From contig MU657281.1 in NCBI GenBank assembly GCA_026770575.1, positions 1 through 18,388 of the forward strand: a stretch of 18,388 nt of DNA, written 5' to 3'. The DNA is from Pelagophyceae sp. CCMP2097. Its lineage: Eukaryota; Sar; Pelagophyceae. Positions 1 to 9,700 of this stretch are shown in pieces. The notes below the pieces were generated by a model that saw only the letters and a list, made by a program, of their open reading frames with translations, had not been told where the DNA came from and made no database searches. The translations under genes and the position numbers were made by a program. Positions within the stretch are counted from its first letter, which is position 1, and every line of letters begins with the position of its first letter.

Positions 1-534
1 CCAATCCTAGAAGCGTTTCAGCGTGCCACGCTCACGCCCGGGCCGTCTCCGGTGGGTCTTTTTAGGCATGCGAATTAGCGTCCCTCGAGCTTCGTCTTTC
101 GCCTCTTGGAAGCGCGGGGCGGGCCGGTTTGCGAGGGAAAAGGCCTTTGTGAAATTTTGGGCGTTTTAGTTACTAAACGCACCTACAAATCGTCCGAATG
201 ATGAAATGCGCCTTCGGCGACCAGGAGAACCCGGCCTCGCGAAAGGAGACCCCAAAAGGGCCTTAGAGAAAGGAGCAGCGAAATGCTTCGTCCTCAAGAC
301 GCGCAAAGTCGCGCTTGCAAAATGTTGGGCTTTCCCCGTCTTTGAGCAGGTCTGGCCGCGGCCAAAGCCCTTGGAAGACTGGTCGTCCTTCCAAACCCGC
401 GACCCTTTGTGCGCAAGACTTTTTCGAGAAAAAAAACACTTGGTTCGATTTTGTTCCTTGGAAAACACACTTTGTTCGAGAAACGCGATTTTAAAAAGGC
501 GACGCACCGAGTTTCTTGGCCGCTTCTGCTTCTA
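1..534. other. Intergenic DNA, no gene recognised
   Basis: I see no supportable gene here. Frames are open on both strands, but they are arginine-, proline- and glycine-rich, match no family I know, and overlap one another. The sequence carries loose words such as AAGGGCC and TTTTCGAGAAA. These resemble the degenerate repeat that fills the large introns further right, so this is probably the same kind of decayed repeat DNA. Confidence 0.5.
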
Positions 535-958
535 TTAACGATCCCCTCTCTCGCAAACCGGAGGACACCGGTCCGTCCGTGCAGTCTTAAAGGCCCTAAG
601 GAGCAGTTCGAGGCGTTGCGGCGGCCTGTGATGCTCGGCGTTGGCTGGGTTAGATCGGGGAAGGACGTGGCTTCAATCCAGCGCGCTGTGCGCGTCGGAA
701 CGCTCGTAGCCACCGTAAATGTCCTCGAGGAGAGGACTATATTTAGTCCCCATCGGCTCCTCGTTAAGACCCTGCCTTCTAGGAGGAGCCGCATGCCCAG
801 AGCAGCTCACGGGACACTCAGGACCCCCCTAAGGCGACTCACGCCAGCCCAAACCCGTCTGGCTGGCCGGAAACCGGCCATTATGAGGCCTCATAAGGTC
901 AATTTTTCGTCACGGACGGACCGGTGTCCTCCAGTTTACGAGAGAGAGGATTCGAAAA
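535..958 (+). mobile_element. Short TIR element (MITE-like), copy 1
   Basis: About 415 bp (539-953) bounded by imperfect terminal inverted repeats of about 41 bp. The left end begins CGATCCCCTCTCTCGCAAAC. The right end, read on the other strand, begins CGAATCCTCTCTCTCGTAAAC-like sequence and continues into the same GGAGGACACCGGTCCGTCCG block. A near-identical copy lies at 15458-15874 in the opposite orientation. Both copies also share TTAA just outside one end and AAAAG just outside the other, so the true ends may be slightly wider. An internal palindrome TTATGAGGCCTCATAA is conserved. No transposase is visible, so it would be non-autonomous. The superfamily cannot be fixed because no clean target duplication is seen. 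Frames through it encode similar peptides in both copies, as any duplicated DNA would, and I do not call them genes. Confidence 0.85.
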
Positions 959-1372
959 GTCGGCGCCGCCCTCGCGTCTGGTCCTGGATCGCCGAAAAAA
1001 TTCGTAGCGGCTCGCGACTCCGATTGACGTCACTGTGACTTCAGGTGTCCTCTCCGATCCATCGAGGCGTCCGTCCGCCCTCTCCTCTGGGCCCACTCGA
1101 CCTTTATTGCCATCACCTCTCAATTTTTCTCTTGCCGGGATATAAATAAACACCCTCATGCCTCATCGAGGCTCCGGTGCACCCGGGGACTTCGGCATAG
1201 AAAAGGAGAGTAGAAGGAGACAGCCCAAATCAAATCAGCCTCCAATGACGTTAACATTTTTTTAGGTCCGTTCTGGTTTTCTCGTGAGATTTTTATTGGA
1301 TTTTTATTGTTTTTCAATCAAGTCCAAGTTATCGACCAAAAGGGCAATGTATTTTAGCGATGTCCTATCAAT
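959..1372. other. Intergenic DNA with a TATA-like box
   Basis: No recognisable gene. A TATAAATA word at 1141-1148 lies about 10 nt before an ATG that opens only a 35-codon frame ending in TAG. I would not call that frame a gene. The stretch also holds a T-rich run around 1255-1310. Confidence 0.4.
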
Positions 1373-1907
1373 CCTATCGACCGGAAAGTGTAGGAGACCT
1401 AGCTCGAGGGAGGTTTTACGACGGTCACATGGGGGGAAGCTTACGCGACGCGTGTCGTGGACGAGCAGGGCGCGGACGAGCAGAGTCAAACAAGGAGCCA
1501 CAGAGACCGAACGGTTTCCAAGGGCAAAGGACGCCGCGCTCCGAGTAAGCGCACCTAGGCGTGGCGTGGAGACGACGAGCACGGTCCTATAGACGGGCGC
1601 GCTCTGCGTCTTTCGAGGACGGGCGCGCGGCGTCTCTCGAGCGTCTCTCAAGCTCCCTGTCTCCTCCCGAAAGCAACATTTGTTCTGAGTGGGAATTCAA
1701 AAGATTTAAATCAGTCCCTATATTCACAACCGCTGTTTGAGCCCAGAGGCGGAGCCCAGAGGCGGAGCTGGTTGGGTAGAACGCCCAGCCGCGCGACGAC
1801 CGTGAGCTGGAAACAGCGGCTATAAAAACATGGGGGGGCAGCCCCCCCCATGTCATCGTCGAAAAACCTCCCTCTAGCTAGGCCTCCTACACTTTCCGGT
1901 CGATAGG
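1373..1907. mobile_element. Inverted-repeat element (fold-back/MITE-like)
   Basis: Two arms of about 64 bp are inverted copies: 1373-1436 and 1843-1907. The left arm starts CCTATCGACCGGAAAGTGTA and runs through GAGGGAGGTTTT to ACATGGGGGG. The reverse complement of the right arm gives the same order with a few substitutions. The right arm is immediately preceded by its own short hairpin (CATGGGGGGGC then GCCCCCCCCATG, 1829-1851) and a TATAAAAA word. The 400-bp interior has no recognisable coding. No target duplication is evident. It is probably a non-autonomous DNA element, though a simple inverted duplication is also possible. Confidence 0.7.
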
Positions 1908-2048
1908 TTTTTGGCAGGATGTTCGCCCAAAAAATCGCCAAAACGGCTGATCTAATTTGGACGGGAGAGTAGTTTAATACGTAGCAACACATGCGATCGC
2001 CAAAAGGAGATTGCCGGTCTCCTATGACCGATCGCGTGTGTCGCTTCA
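1908..2048. other. Intergenic spacer upstream of the Sel1 exon
   Basis: Short spacer with the recurring word ATCGCCAAAA (also seen near 13979 and 18117). It has an in-frame stop (TGA at 2025-2027) upstream of the Sel1 reading frame, which limits how far the Sel1 exon can extend to the left. Confidence 0.4.
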
Positions 2049-2056
2049 TATATAAA
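2049..2056 (+). promoter_or_regulatory. TATA-like box before the Sel1 frame
   Basis: TATATAAA lies 120 nt before the first in-frame ATG (2169) of the Sel1 frame, and no other ATG intervenes. If it is a real promoter, a transcript starting near 2080 would make a shortened Sel1 protein. The alternative is chance A/T content in an intron, with the true 5' exons elsewhere. Confidence 0.3.
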
Positions 2057-2078
2057 CAGTGTCCGGGTTCGGCGACAG

Positions 2079-2426
2079 TCGGATCGCCGATTCTCCGCTG
2101 TGGCTGTGCAGTGGTACCGGCGCGCGGCCGAGCAAGGCTTTCCTGGCGCGCAGTTCAATCTCGGCAACATGTTCTACGACGGCAGGGGCGTGGCGCAGTC
2201 TTACGACGAAGCCGCGAAATGGTTCCGGCTCGCCGCGGCGCATGGCCTCGCGGAAGCGCTCTACGACCTCGGTATGTGTTATCAAAACGGCAACAGCGTG
2301 CCGCAGGACGGCCACGAGGCGTTGTACCTCTACAAGCGCGCCGCGGCCAAGGGGCATCCCGACGCGGCGGCGCAGGTCGAACGACTCGCGGCGTGGCTCG
2401 CGGCGCACTCAGGCCGGCGGGCGTGA
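2079..2426 (+). CDS. Sel1-like repeat protein, terminal exon or 5'-truncated gene
   Basis: The frame encodes tandem Sel1-like repeats, the short helix-turn-helix scaffold used for protein-protein contacts. Repeat 1 begins around AVQWYRRAAEQG and continues through FNLGNMFYDGRGV. Repeat 2 runs from AAKWFRLAAAHG through YDLGMCYQNGNSV. A third begins LYLYKRAAAKGHPDAAAQ. The frame ends at TGA 2424-2426 and has strong G/C third positions. No ATG precedes the first repeat; the only upstream option is a GTG at 2100, not a eukaryotic start. The segment is therefore probably a last exon entered through an AG acceptor (CGACAG ending 2078, or GTGCAG ending 2111). It could instead be a 5'-truncated copy using the ATG at 2169, giving 85 residues. 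No upstream exon is recognisable across the inverted-repeat element to its left. Family assignment is firm; gene structure is not. Confidence 0.75.
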   Translation, partial: SDRRFSAVAVQWYRRAAEQGFPGAQFNLGNMFYDGRGVAQSYDEAAKWFRLAAAHGLAEALYDLGMCYQNGNSVPQDGHEALYLYKRAAAKGHPDAAAQVERLAAWLAAHSGRRA

Positions 2427-2676
2427 CCGTTCCGGCGTGTTCTTAACCGCCCGGCTGCTCGAGCGACCGGCGGCCATCTTCCTCGGGGACGGCCCCCATT
2501 AATGACCGTCATAGTTCGTGCCTATGTGCGACGCGGGTCTCATCATGACTCTCAGAGACTGCCCCGTTTATTGTAACGCTCTACTAATCGTCGGGCCAAA
2601 CAAATCCTTGCATTTTACGCAAATTCAATAGCAAATTCAATGGCAATTTACTCGCTCATGAAGAGTTGGACCAAGC
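2427..2676. other. Intergenic DNA, nothing recognised
   Basis: AT-richer stretch after the Sel1 stop. It has a short duplicated phrase (AATTCAATAGCAAATTCAATGG around 2624-2643, given here only as a word pair of about 11 nt) and no gene signal. Confidence 0.4.
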
Positions 2677-2689
2677 TTGACCTGGTGCG

Positions 2690-2838
2690 CGCTCCATAGG
2701 GGTCCTTTGTTCTACACCCGCCAGACGGGGGCCTCGGGGGAGCGGCCCAAGGCGCTGGTGAAGCGGGCGGAGAACAAAAGCCCACCACAGACCACGCTGC
2801 GTCTTCCCGACCATCGTCCAATAAGTAGGTGCCAAAAT
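2690..2838 (+). CDS. Possible exon of an unidentified gene
   Basis: From a plausible acceptor (CTCCATAG) a frame reads PLFYTRQTGASGERPKALVK and continues AENKSPPQTTLRLPDH, with almost every codon ending in G or C. This is the bias seen in the confirmed exons of this window. It then meets a possible donor (AGTAG|GTGCC near 2828). I recognise no family and no neighbouring exon. The stop-free frame alone is weak support, and the opposite strand is also partly open. This is an exon candidate only. Confidence 0.25.
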
Positions 2839-3006
2839 GGGTTATGGGCCGTATTGTGGTCCGACGATAAGTAGTGTAGCGGGATATATTACAAGAGCGC
2901 GCCGGAGGCACACGGAGGACCCGATTTCGAGCGAAGGATACAGACAAATCCCATTGCAATGCCCACGTAAATAATTAAAACGATTTAAACTAATCGCTGA
3001 ATTTTG

Positions 3007-3128
3007 CGGCCGACCAGATTCGAACCTGTGGCCACCTTCTTCATGTATGATGATTCCAATGAGGCTCCTGCTCGACCTCAATTCCCAATTTTAGCGATCG
3101 CATCAACCACCAATAGCTGAATCGGCCG
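3007..3128 (-). other. tRNA-like Pol III relic (SINE-head-like)
   Basis: On the minus strand a perfect 7-bp pair (CGGCCGA ... TCGGCCG) brackets 122 nt. It carries a box-B-like T-loop GGTTCGAATC (3017-3026) and a D-arm-like segment TCAG-CTATTGGTGG-TTGA that can pair and resembles box A. The spacing is too long for a standard tRNA. The T-stem has a mismatch, and the would-be anticodon loop (CGCTAAA) lacks the universal T at position 33. I read it as a degenerate tRNA or a tRNA-derived SINE head rather than a working tRNA gene. Confidence 0.35.
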
Positions 3129-3163
3129 AGTTGCTGCCCTTTTCTTCCCAAAGGCGGAACCTC

Positions 3164-3198
3164 ACGGACGGACGGACGGACAGACAGACGGACAGACA
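3164..3198 (+). repeat. (ACGG)n/(ACAG)n microsatellite
   Basis: About eight tetranucleotide units: ACGG repeated, grading into ACAG/ACGG mixtures. It lies between the tRNA-like relic and the hairpin at 3227. Confidence 0.9.
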
Positions 3199-3226
3199 AA
3201 ATTGCCCCTGGTAATCCTTCAATCAA

Positions 3227-3289
3227 AGGACCCGAAGGGCCCTTGCCGTAAACTGACGTTGATTAAACGGCAAGGACCCTTCGGGTCCT
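3227..3289. repeat. Near-perfect 23-bp hairpin
   Basis: The left arm (3227-3249) starts AGGACCCGAAGGG. The right arm (3267-3289) ends CCCTTCGGGTCCT. The two arms pair over 23 bp with a single G.U-type mismatch and a 17-nt loop. AATAAA follows at 3291. It could be a very short palindromic element, or an RNA hairpin or 3'-end structure. No flanking target duplication is obvious. Confidence 0.85.
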
Positions 3290-3500
3290 AAATAAAACTC
3301 AAATAGTATTATACCTTTTTTTACCGTATAAAACCCTTTAAAACCTAGCTCCAAAAATTAAAAAAACCCTTCAAAACCCTTCAAAAATTTATTTGCGTCC
3401 TGATGTATATGTTCTGTGTGACGGCGGCGTCGTCGGGGACGAGATGCACGCAAAACGCGCTCCAACTTTAGCAAAAACATGTATTTTAGGTTGACTTGTG
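3290..3500. other. AT-rich spacer with CCTTCAAAA/CGTATAAAACCC words
   Basis: Contains short direct repeats (CCCTTCAAAA twice near 3366-3385) and a TACCGTATAAAACCC word near 3323. The same word recurs at about 3633, on the far side of the small acidic exon. No gene is recognised. Confidence 0.4.
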
Positions 3501-3650
3501 TTAGACTGTTTCCTCCAAAGTCAGGTCGACGACGTCTTCCTCTGGCTCGTCGTCGTCTGGGGATTCGCCGGCTTCGAGCTGCCCGTCGTCGTCGCAGTTC
3601 TCCAACGTCTGCGTGAGCTCCGTTTTTTTATGTACCGTATAAAACCCCAT
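3501..3650 (-). CDS. Putative terminal exon, acidic with EF-hand-like loop
   Basis: On the minus strand a frame ends at TAA (3501-3503) and encodes LTQTLENCDDDGQLEAGESP followed by DDDEPEED and a V/D/L/T/E-rich tail. Twelve residues, NCDDDGQLEAGE, fit an EF-hand calcium loop: acidic or Asn at 1, 3 and 5, Gly at 6, a hydrophobic at 8 and Glu at 12. Codon third positions are strongly G/C up to about 3616. Beyond that the sequence abruptly becomes AT-rich, so the coding exon probably begins at an acceptor (ACGGAG) near 3617. The ATG at 3650 would give 49 residues. A lone EF-hand without its partner is unusual. Upstream exons would have to lie under the promoter or first exon of the glycosyltransferase gene, so this may be a relic. 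The acidic loop could also be chance in a D/E-rich tail. Confidence 0.4.
   Translation of the reverse strand: MGFYTVHKKTELTQTLENCDDDGQLEAGESPDDDEPEEDVVDLTLEETV
3638..3644 (+). promoter_or_regulatory. TATA-like box upstream of the glycosyltransferase
   Basis: TATAAAA sits about 150 nt before the ATG at 3794, in an AT-rich strip (3625-3700) with several ATAAAACCCC words. It is a candidate core promoter only. Those words are themselves a small repeat, which weakens the call. Confidence 0.25.
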
Positions 3651-3793
3651 AAAACCCCATTAACACCCATAAAAACCTTTTAATCCCCACCCCCTGGAGT
3701 AAAAACCCTATTTCCCGCTACGATAGACCGTGGGTACCCTTCGCCGAAGTGTTTCGCTAAAAGCGCCGCAGAGGCGCCCTCCATCCAGCGCCC

Positions 3794-6700
3794 ATGCGGA
3801 CCAACCTCTTCGCGCTCCTCGCCGGCGTCCTCGCGAGCTGCTCTTTGCTCACGTTGCTCTCGCTGGGTGCAGCACCAGAGACGGCAGGACGCGCGGGACG
3901 CCCTCCGCCGCTCGGCGCCGCGCCGCGCCTCGGCACCGCGCCGGCCCGCGCCGAGAAGCCGCCGCCGCCCGCGGACTTGTACGCGCGCATGCGCGGCGAC
4001 GACGGCCAGGCGCGGTCTGACGCGTCTGCGACGGCCGACGTGTCTGCGCCGGACGCCGCGGCCGCGCCGGACGCCGCGCCGCCCACACCACCAACAACGT
4101 CGACGGCCGCCGTCAACGCCTCCTGCGCCGCCGGCGTCGTCGCGCTCACCTACGCCTCGCACCGCGGTGAGCGAGGCGTGGGGGGGCTCGTCGACGGGGC
4201 GGCGCGCGCCGCCGCGCGCTCGGGGATCACACGCTTCTAGGCAAGGACGACCGCTTCTGCCGCTCGCTCGAGTCGGCGGTGCGCAACCACGTCGACCTCC
4301 ACGTTCTCGTGCGTGGCCGCGGCGCGGCGGGGCGGGTGGCGGCGGCAGTTTCTTTCCGAGCAAGGGACCCTGCAAGGGCCCGAAGAGGCGCCTCTGGAAC
4401 GCTGCGCGGGATGCGGCCCTTTCAAGAGAGGGCCCGTCGCTTGTACACACGCCGACGCAAGTGATCATTGAGAGACCGCCAAAGAGGCCGAAGCAGGGGC
4501 CACTCCGGAGAGCGATTTGGACCAAACCCGTATTTGTCAAACGACCCGCCTTCTTCGACGTCGGGTCAAGGGCCGCGGCCAGACCTGCGGCTGCGGCTTT
4601 GGCCAAAACGCGCAAACGCGGCCAAACCGCAATTTCAAGGGTTCTTCACCCTCGCTGCCTCTGGGGTCAAAGGCACGGGCTTGCGCAACAGGGCTTGTGC
4701 GGACAAGGGCCATCGATTACGGGCCCTCGCAAGGGGCCTCTTGAGAATGTCCGCAAGGCCCGTTTCGGACATGCCTCGCAAGGGCCCTCCGTGGCCATGC
4801 GACCAAGCCCGAACACACCCGAGTCTGAATCCCCAAAAGAATTCCCCGAAATGCCCGGCATGCGACCGGCAAAGCCCGAACACATCCGAGTCTAAATCCC
4901 CAAAAGAATTCCCCGAAATGCCCGCAAATCCCCAAAAGAAGCCCCGCAAATCCCCAAAACAGCAGGGCGAGCCTGTACGGCGCCGCCACCGAACATGTGG
5001 GAATCGGCCCCTGCTTGGGCCAAAGTTGCCGAGTGCGCGGGAAGCTTGCTTTTGAGACGCCCCTGAAAGCCCTCCGGACGGGGGCCCCTGCTTGGGCCTC
5101 TTTCAATTGGACAGCTCCGGAACCACGCGTCCTTTGAGCGGTGCCCTCGGTTCGGCGCATCTCGGGCAGGATGCCCAAAGACGGGTGCTTGAAAGGTCTC
5201 CGCGAGCCACGTTTCGAGGGGCCGCCTCGAGTTGTCGTCGAGAAAGGTTCAAGGCGCCGCTTCGAGGGGCCGGCGAGAGCGGCCTTGTTCAAGTGACGGG
5301 CCCTCCAACTCGAGGAGCCGCCCAAAGGCGCCCTTGAAAAGGAGCCGGCGAGACGGGCACGAGGGGCCGGCGAGACGGGGCCCTCCGGCGCCGTCTCGAG
5401 GGGCCTTCTCAATGGGCGGTTTCGAGGCACCGCCTCGTGCGCCGTCAAAGAGCGGCCGTCGTTTCGGGGCCGTTTCCAAAGGCCGCCGTTGACGGGGCCC
5501 TCGAGACGGGTCGTCCAAAGGCGCCCTTTCGAGGGGCCGTCAAAGAGTGGCCCTCTAAAGGGGCCGTTTCGAGGGGCCCTCTGCAAGGGCCGGCGAGAGG
5601 GGCCGTCTCGGACGGGCCGTCTGACAGAGAGGCCGTTTCGAGGGGCCCTCCCAGAGGCCGGCGAAAAAGGCCTTCGAGACGGGGCCGTCTCGAGGGGCGT
5701 TTCGCGGGCCCTTGAAAGAGGCCCGGCAAGCGACCGCACAGAGGCCGGGCAAGTGACGGCCAAAGTCGCGCTCCAAACGGACTCCCGCAAAGGCCTCTTT
5801 GGGAGCTCCTTGCGAGGCCCCTGGTCACTTGCAGGGCCTCTTTCAAGGGGCCTTGAAAAGCTTGGTGGGCGGGCTCTTTTGCGGCCACTCCAAAGGCCTT
5901 GCGCAGTCGCTTGCCTCTTTTTACGGGCGCGTCCTTTGCTGGGTCGCCGTATGGGGCCCCATATTGGGCCCCATAAGCCCATATTGGGTAGGTTGGACCC
6001 CACACGGCCCCGTGGGGCCCCATACGGAAGCCACTCTGGAATTTCGGCGAGCAGTTTCCGTTCACGAAACGCTGACGGTGTGTGTTGAACGAAACCGACG
6101 AGCGCGCGCCATTATAATTCGAGGCCACTGGCACTGGCATGGCCGACGTGACCGAGGCCGATGAGATGGACTTGTCGCGCCGGCCCGTCGGCGCGCTGAG
6201 CGCGACGGACCTCGAGTACTCGACACGTGGAGACTTGGGCCGGCGCGGCGGAAAAGGTTGGGCGTCAGGGTCCGGCCGGCACGATGCCGGCGACGCGCGC
6301 CGGCTGGAACCCCGCCGCCCCGTGGGACCCAACATGGGGCCCCATATGGGGCCCCATACCCCATATTGGGTCGGCTGGACCCCATAAGCCCATAGACTGC
6401 GCGGCGACCCAGGTCCTTTGCGACCGTCCTTTGCGACTGTCCAGGGGGCGTCGCATTCGGGGCCGAAGAGGCTGTTCTCAAGGACCTTGCTTCTGGACCG
6501 TCTGCGGGCCCGCCGACGACGGTGGTTGTCGCAGAGGGCCCGCAAAGAATACCCGCCGACGAATCTGCCGAAATGCCCGCCGACGAATCTGCCGAAATGC
6601 CCGCAGAGCATCCCCCGATCATCCCCGCAAATCCTTGCGCTCTAGGGCTGGCAAGTCCCCTGGGAAGGGCTGTCTCAAAAGCTCGGGGCGGCTCTGGCGG

Positions 6701-9700
6701 CCGTCGAGGCGCTGCCGCCGACGTGCGTTGTCATGTTCACCGACGCGTACGACGTACGTCTGGCCTTACAAAGTTTCAAAGTTGAAATCCTGTTGGAAAG
6801 TGCCATCCTGTTGGCAAGTGCAATGCTTTGAACCCGCCCCCCGCAAATTAGGTCCTTTACACGGAAACGTCGAGGGTCATGCGCTTGAAATTTGATGCCC
6901 TCGGGGCGCCGCTGCTCTTTTCGGGCGAGTGCGGCTGCTGGCCCCAGGTCCGAAGGCCGCGTCTGCCACACGTTTCTTGTGGGTATTTTGTGGGTATTTT
7001 ATGGGTATTTTTGGCATTTTTGGGGTCTTTTTTGCAGTCCCCCGTGAGATAATCGGCGGTCGTCCTCTCTTCAACGGCCCTCGCGACGTCTCGCAACGGG
7101 CCTCGAAAAAGTGCCCTGCGACGCCCGATTGAAATGCCAGAGGGCGCGGTTCCCGATGGCAGAATCTCGGTAGAAAAATTCGTTGGTGCCATCTCCATGA
7201 GGCAATCTCCTGTGATAAAGTCCCTTGAAGACCGTCGTCTCGAGACGGCCTTTCGAAAGGCCTCCCGCACGGCCTTTTCAAAAGTGCTTTTTCAAAAGTG
7301 CTTTTTCAAAAGTGCTTTTTCAAAAAGTGCCTTTTCAAAAAGTGCCTTTTCAAAAAGTGCCTTTTCAAAAAGTGCCTGTTCAAAAGCCCCTTGAGACTCT
7401 GGGCGGTCCCGACGGCATTCTTTAGACGGTCATCACGGGGTCCTTTGCCCGATCTCCCGGATACGGTCTCTCGAATGCGGCGGCAAAACAACGGCCGTCC
7501 GGCACCGGAGCCTCCTCGACGGCCCTTTTCAACGGCCCAGAAGGGGCGGCCCTTTTCGACGGTTCCTCTGTACGCCCTCTCTCAAAGGCCCCTTTTCGAG
7601 GGCTCCTTTTCGACGGCTCCTCGAAGCGGTGGCAAAGCCGGGAGCAAGGCACCGGGGCCTCGACGTGCCTGATCGAATCCCTTTCGAGGGTCCTTCAAAA
7701 AAGGCCGTCCTTCAAAAAAGGCCCCTCGTCACGGTGCATCGAGACGGTCGTCGAGGCGATCTCTGTACGCCACGCCCTCTCGAGGACCGCCTCCTTTGAG
7801 ACTGTCAAATTTGATCCCGTTGGTCTACGTCCCTTTGAGGCAGTTCCTTGGAGACGGGCCCTTTTCCTCGGGTCTCTGGTTTGTCCTTTTCGAGGGCCCT
7901 CTGCGGGGTTTCATCATCACTCCACGGGCCCTTTTCGAGGGTCCTCCTTCAAAGGGTCCCTTTCGACGGTCCCTTTTCCGGCTCCTTTTCGACGCACCTC
8001 CAAGACTCGGGTTCCGGTTCGCTGTGAAAATGGGCCTAGACCAAAACCACACATTGAAAATCGGCCCGAAGCCACACGGGGAGCGCCGAAAGGGTGTTGG
8101 GAACGGGGCGGCGACGCGCGGTGGCGTCTTCTTGGGCCTGGTCAAACAAGTGCCGGCGGGAGTTTCGGGGACGTGGCGGTGCCGGAAAACATGCCCGAAT
8201 TTCAACGTCCTGTTTCCCAGCAACGTCCTCAAGTGGGACAGACCAACAAATCCGGGGGGTGGGCCCCGTCCGGGCCCCTCACATTCGGCCCTCGTCGCGG
8301 CGCAACAGCTGGGCCGCGCGGTGCCTCGAGAGAGCGCTGGGGAGCGAGGGCGGCTCTTTCGGCGGCGCGGCCGGCATCGCCCGGCGCCGTTTCGCCGGCG
8401 CTCAGCCCCGGCGCGCATCGCCTTTCAGAAGCGCGGGTGCGCGTTCTTCGCGGCTTGGGAATGGGGCCCATGATGCGAGCCGGCAAGCTGCAACAGGGGC
8501 AGCGTATCGACGAGGGCCTTGTGACACGAAATCGAAGAGGCGCATCCTTTTCGAGGGCCCTTTTCGAGGGCCCTTTTCCACGGTCCAGAAGGGGCGGTCC
8601 GTATTCGAGAATCCCGTCCGGAAGCCTTAAACAGAGGGGGCGGCCCCTTGAAACGGGCCCTATTCCGGCCCCGAAGAAGCGGCCCCAGGGACGGTCCGAA
8701 GGGTCTCTCGAAACGGGGCAGCCCCCTTGACGGAACAGGGGCCCCCGTATCGGCCCCCTCAACGGAACAAGGGCCGTCCGGCAAGAGGGCACTCGCGGCA
8801 CTCGAAACTCGAAAAAGTCCCTTGACGGTCGGCCCCCACGAGGCGGTCTGGGCGACCCTCTGGGACCGCCCCGAGGGGAGTGCGGCCGCTCTTGCCCGCC
8901 CCATCGACACTTCACGGCCCCCAAGAAACGGCCCTCGGAACGGCCGCAAAACCGGCCACGGCGTCGCTCCGGCGTCAGGGCCGTTCAACGGCCCCCCGAA
9001 AGCCACGGGGCCCGTTTTGAGGGCCCCTTTTCGAGGCGCCCTCGAGATGAACCCTCGCTTCCTCTGAATGGCCTCGAAACGGCCCGCAAAGAAAGCCCCT
9101 CGAAGACGGTCCCGCAAAGACGGTGCCGTCGTATGTCCCACGAACCAAAGGTCCGTGTGCGACCCTGGACCGTTGGTGGGACCCTGGATGGAGAGACGAC
9201 CCTCTCGACGGTCCTCCAGAGGGTCCTTTCATGCGGCCCTTTTCGACCGTCCCTTCATACGTTTCGACCGTCCTTTCATGCGGCCCTTTTCGACGGCCCC
9301 AAGAACGACGGCCCTTTTCGAGGGCCTTGGGTCCGGGCCGTTCACTCCGGACTCTCCCCCGGTCCCTCTGTACGGCCCCAAGAAACGGGCCGCAAGAAAC
9401 GGGTCCAAAAAAGGAACGGGCCGCAAAGAGGGTCCAAAAAAACAGCCCCGCGACATTGCCGACGAAACGGCCCTGCGAGGACGACCTCACTCGAGAGGAC
9501 GGCCCCGCAAGAGACGTTTTGAATGCGACGGACGTTTTGAATGCGACGGACGTTTTGAATGCGACGCCCCCGACCCGCAGACATTCTCGACGGCCCACGA
9601 AGCCATCCTTTGGAGGGCCGCTTTTTCGAGCCCCAAAACGGCCATTCTCGACGGCCCGTCTCGCCGCCGCGCGGCTCGTGGGCGGCACTTTCCAAAGGGG

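Larger units (their letters stand above)
4309..6645 (+). repeat. Giant intron 2 filled with degenerate GGCC repeats
   Basis: This 2,337-nt intron runs from GTGCGTGG to CGCTCTAG. Joining its flanks gives an uninterrupted HVL-GWQ. The interior is dominated by variants of a roughly 13-nt word such as GAGGGGCCGTTTCGA, densest at 5190-5760, with both orientations mixed. The long open frames here (up to about 430 codons on the minus strand) arise because the repeat rarely makes stop codons. They are R/G/P/A-rich and overlap on both strands. Sub-features are listed separately. Short introns of the same gene are 63-122 nt, so this one has expanded more than twenty-fold. Confidence 0.8.

Noticed and set aside
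409..1038. 209-codon plus-strand frame, partly repeated at 15672-15884 on the minus strand
   Set aside because: The shared peptide simply follows from the two copies of the TIR element. The frame crosses both element ends and has no domain.
1141..1265. 35-codon frame after a TATAAATA word
   Set aside because: Too short, with no codon bias or similarity; promoter and frame could both be chance.
3007..3128. Functional tRNA gene
   Set aside because: Box-A- and box-B-like parts are present, but the spacing, anticodon loop and T-stem do not fit a working tRNA.
3680..4615. 311-codon minus-strand frame opposite exons 1 and 2
   Set aside because: It is the antisense shadow of GC-rich coding sequence, with no family resemblance. 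The plus strand has a signal anchor and family motifs.
4717..6003. Long minus-strand open frame of 428 codons (and overlapping 388-codon frame 5445-6611)
   Set aside because: It lies across giant intron 2, is built from R/G/P/A/L repeats, overlaps open frames on the other strand, and has no recognisable domain.
7275..7385. CRISPR array
   Set aside because: Units abut with no unique spacers, and the genome is eukaryotic.
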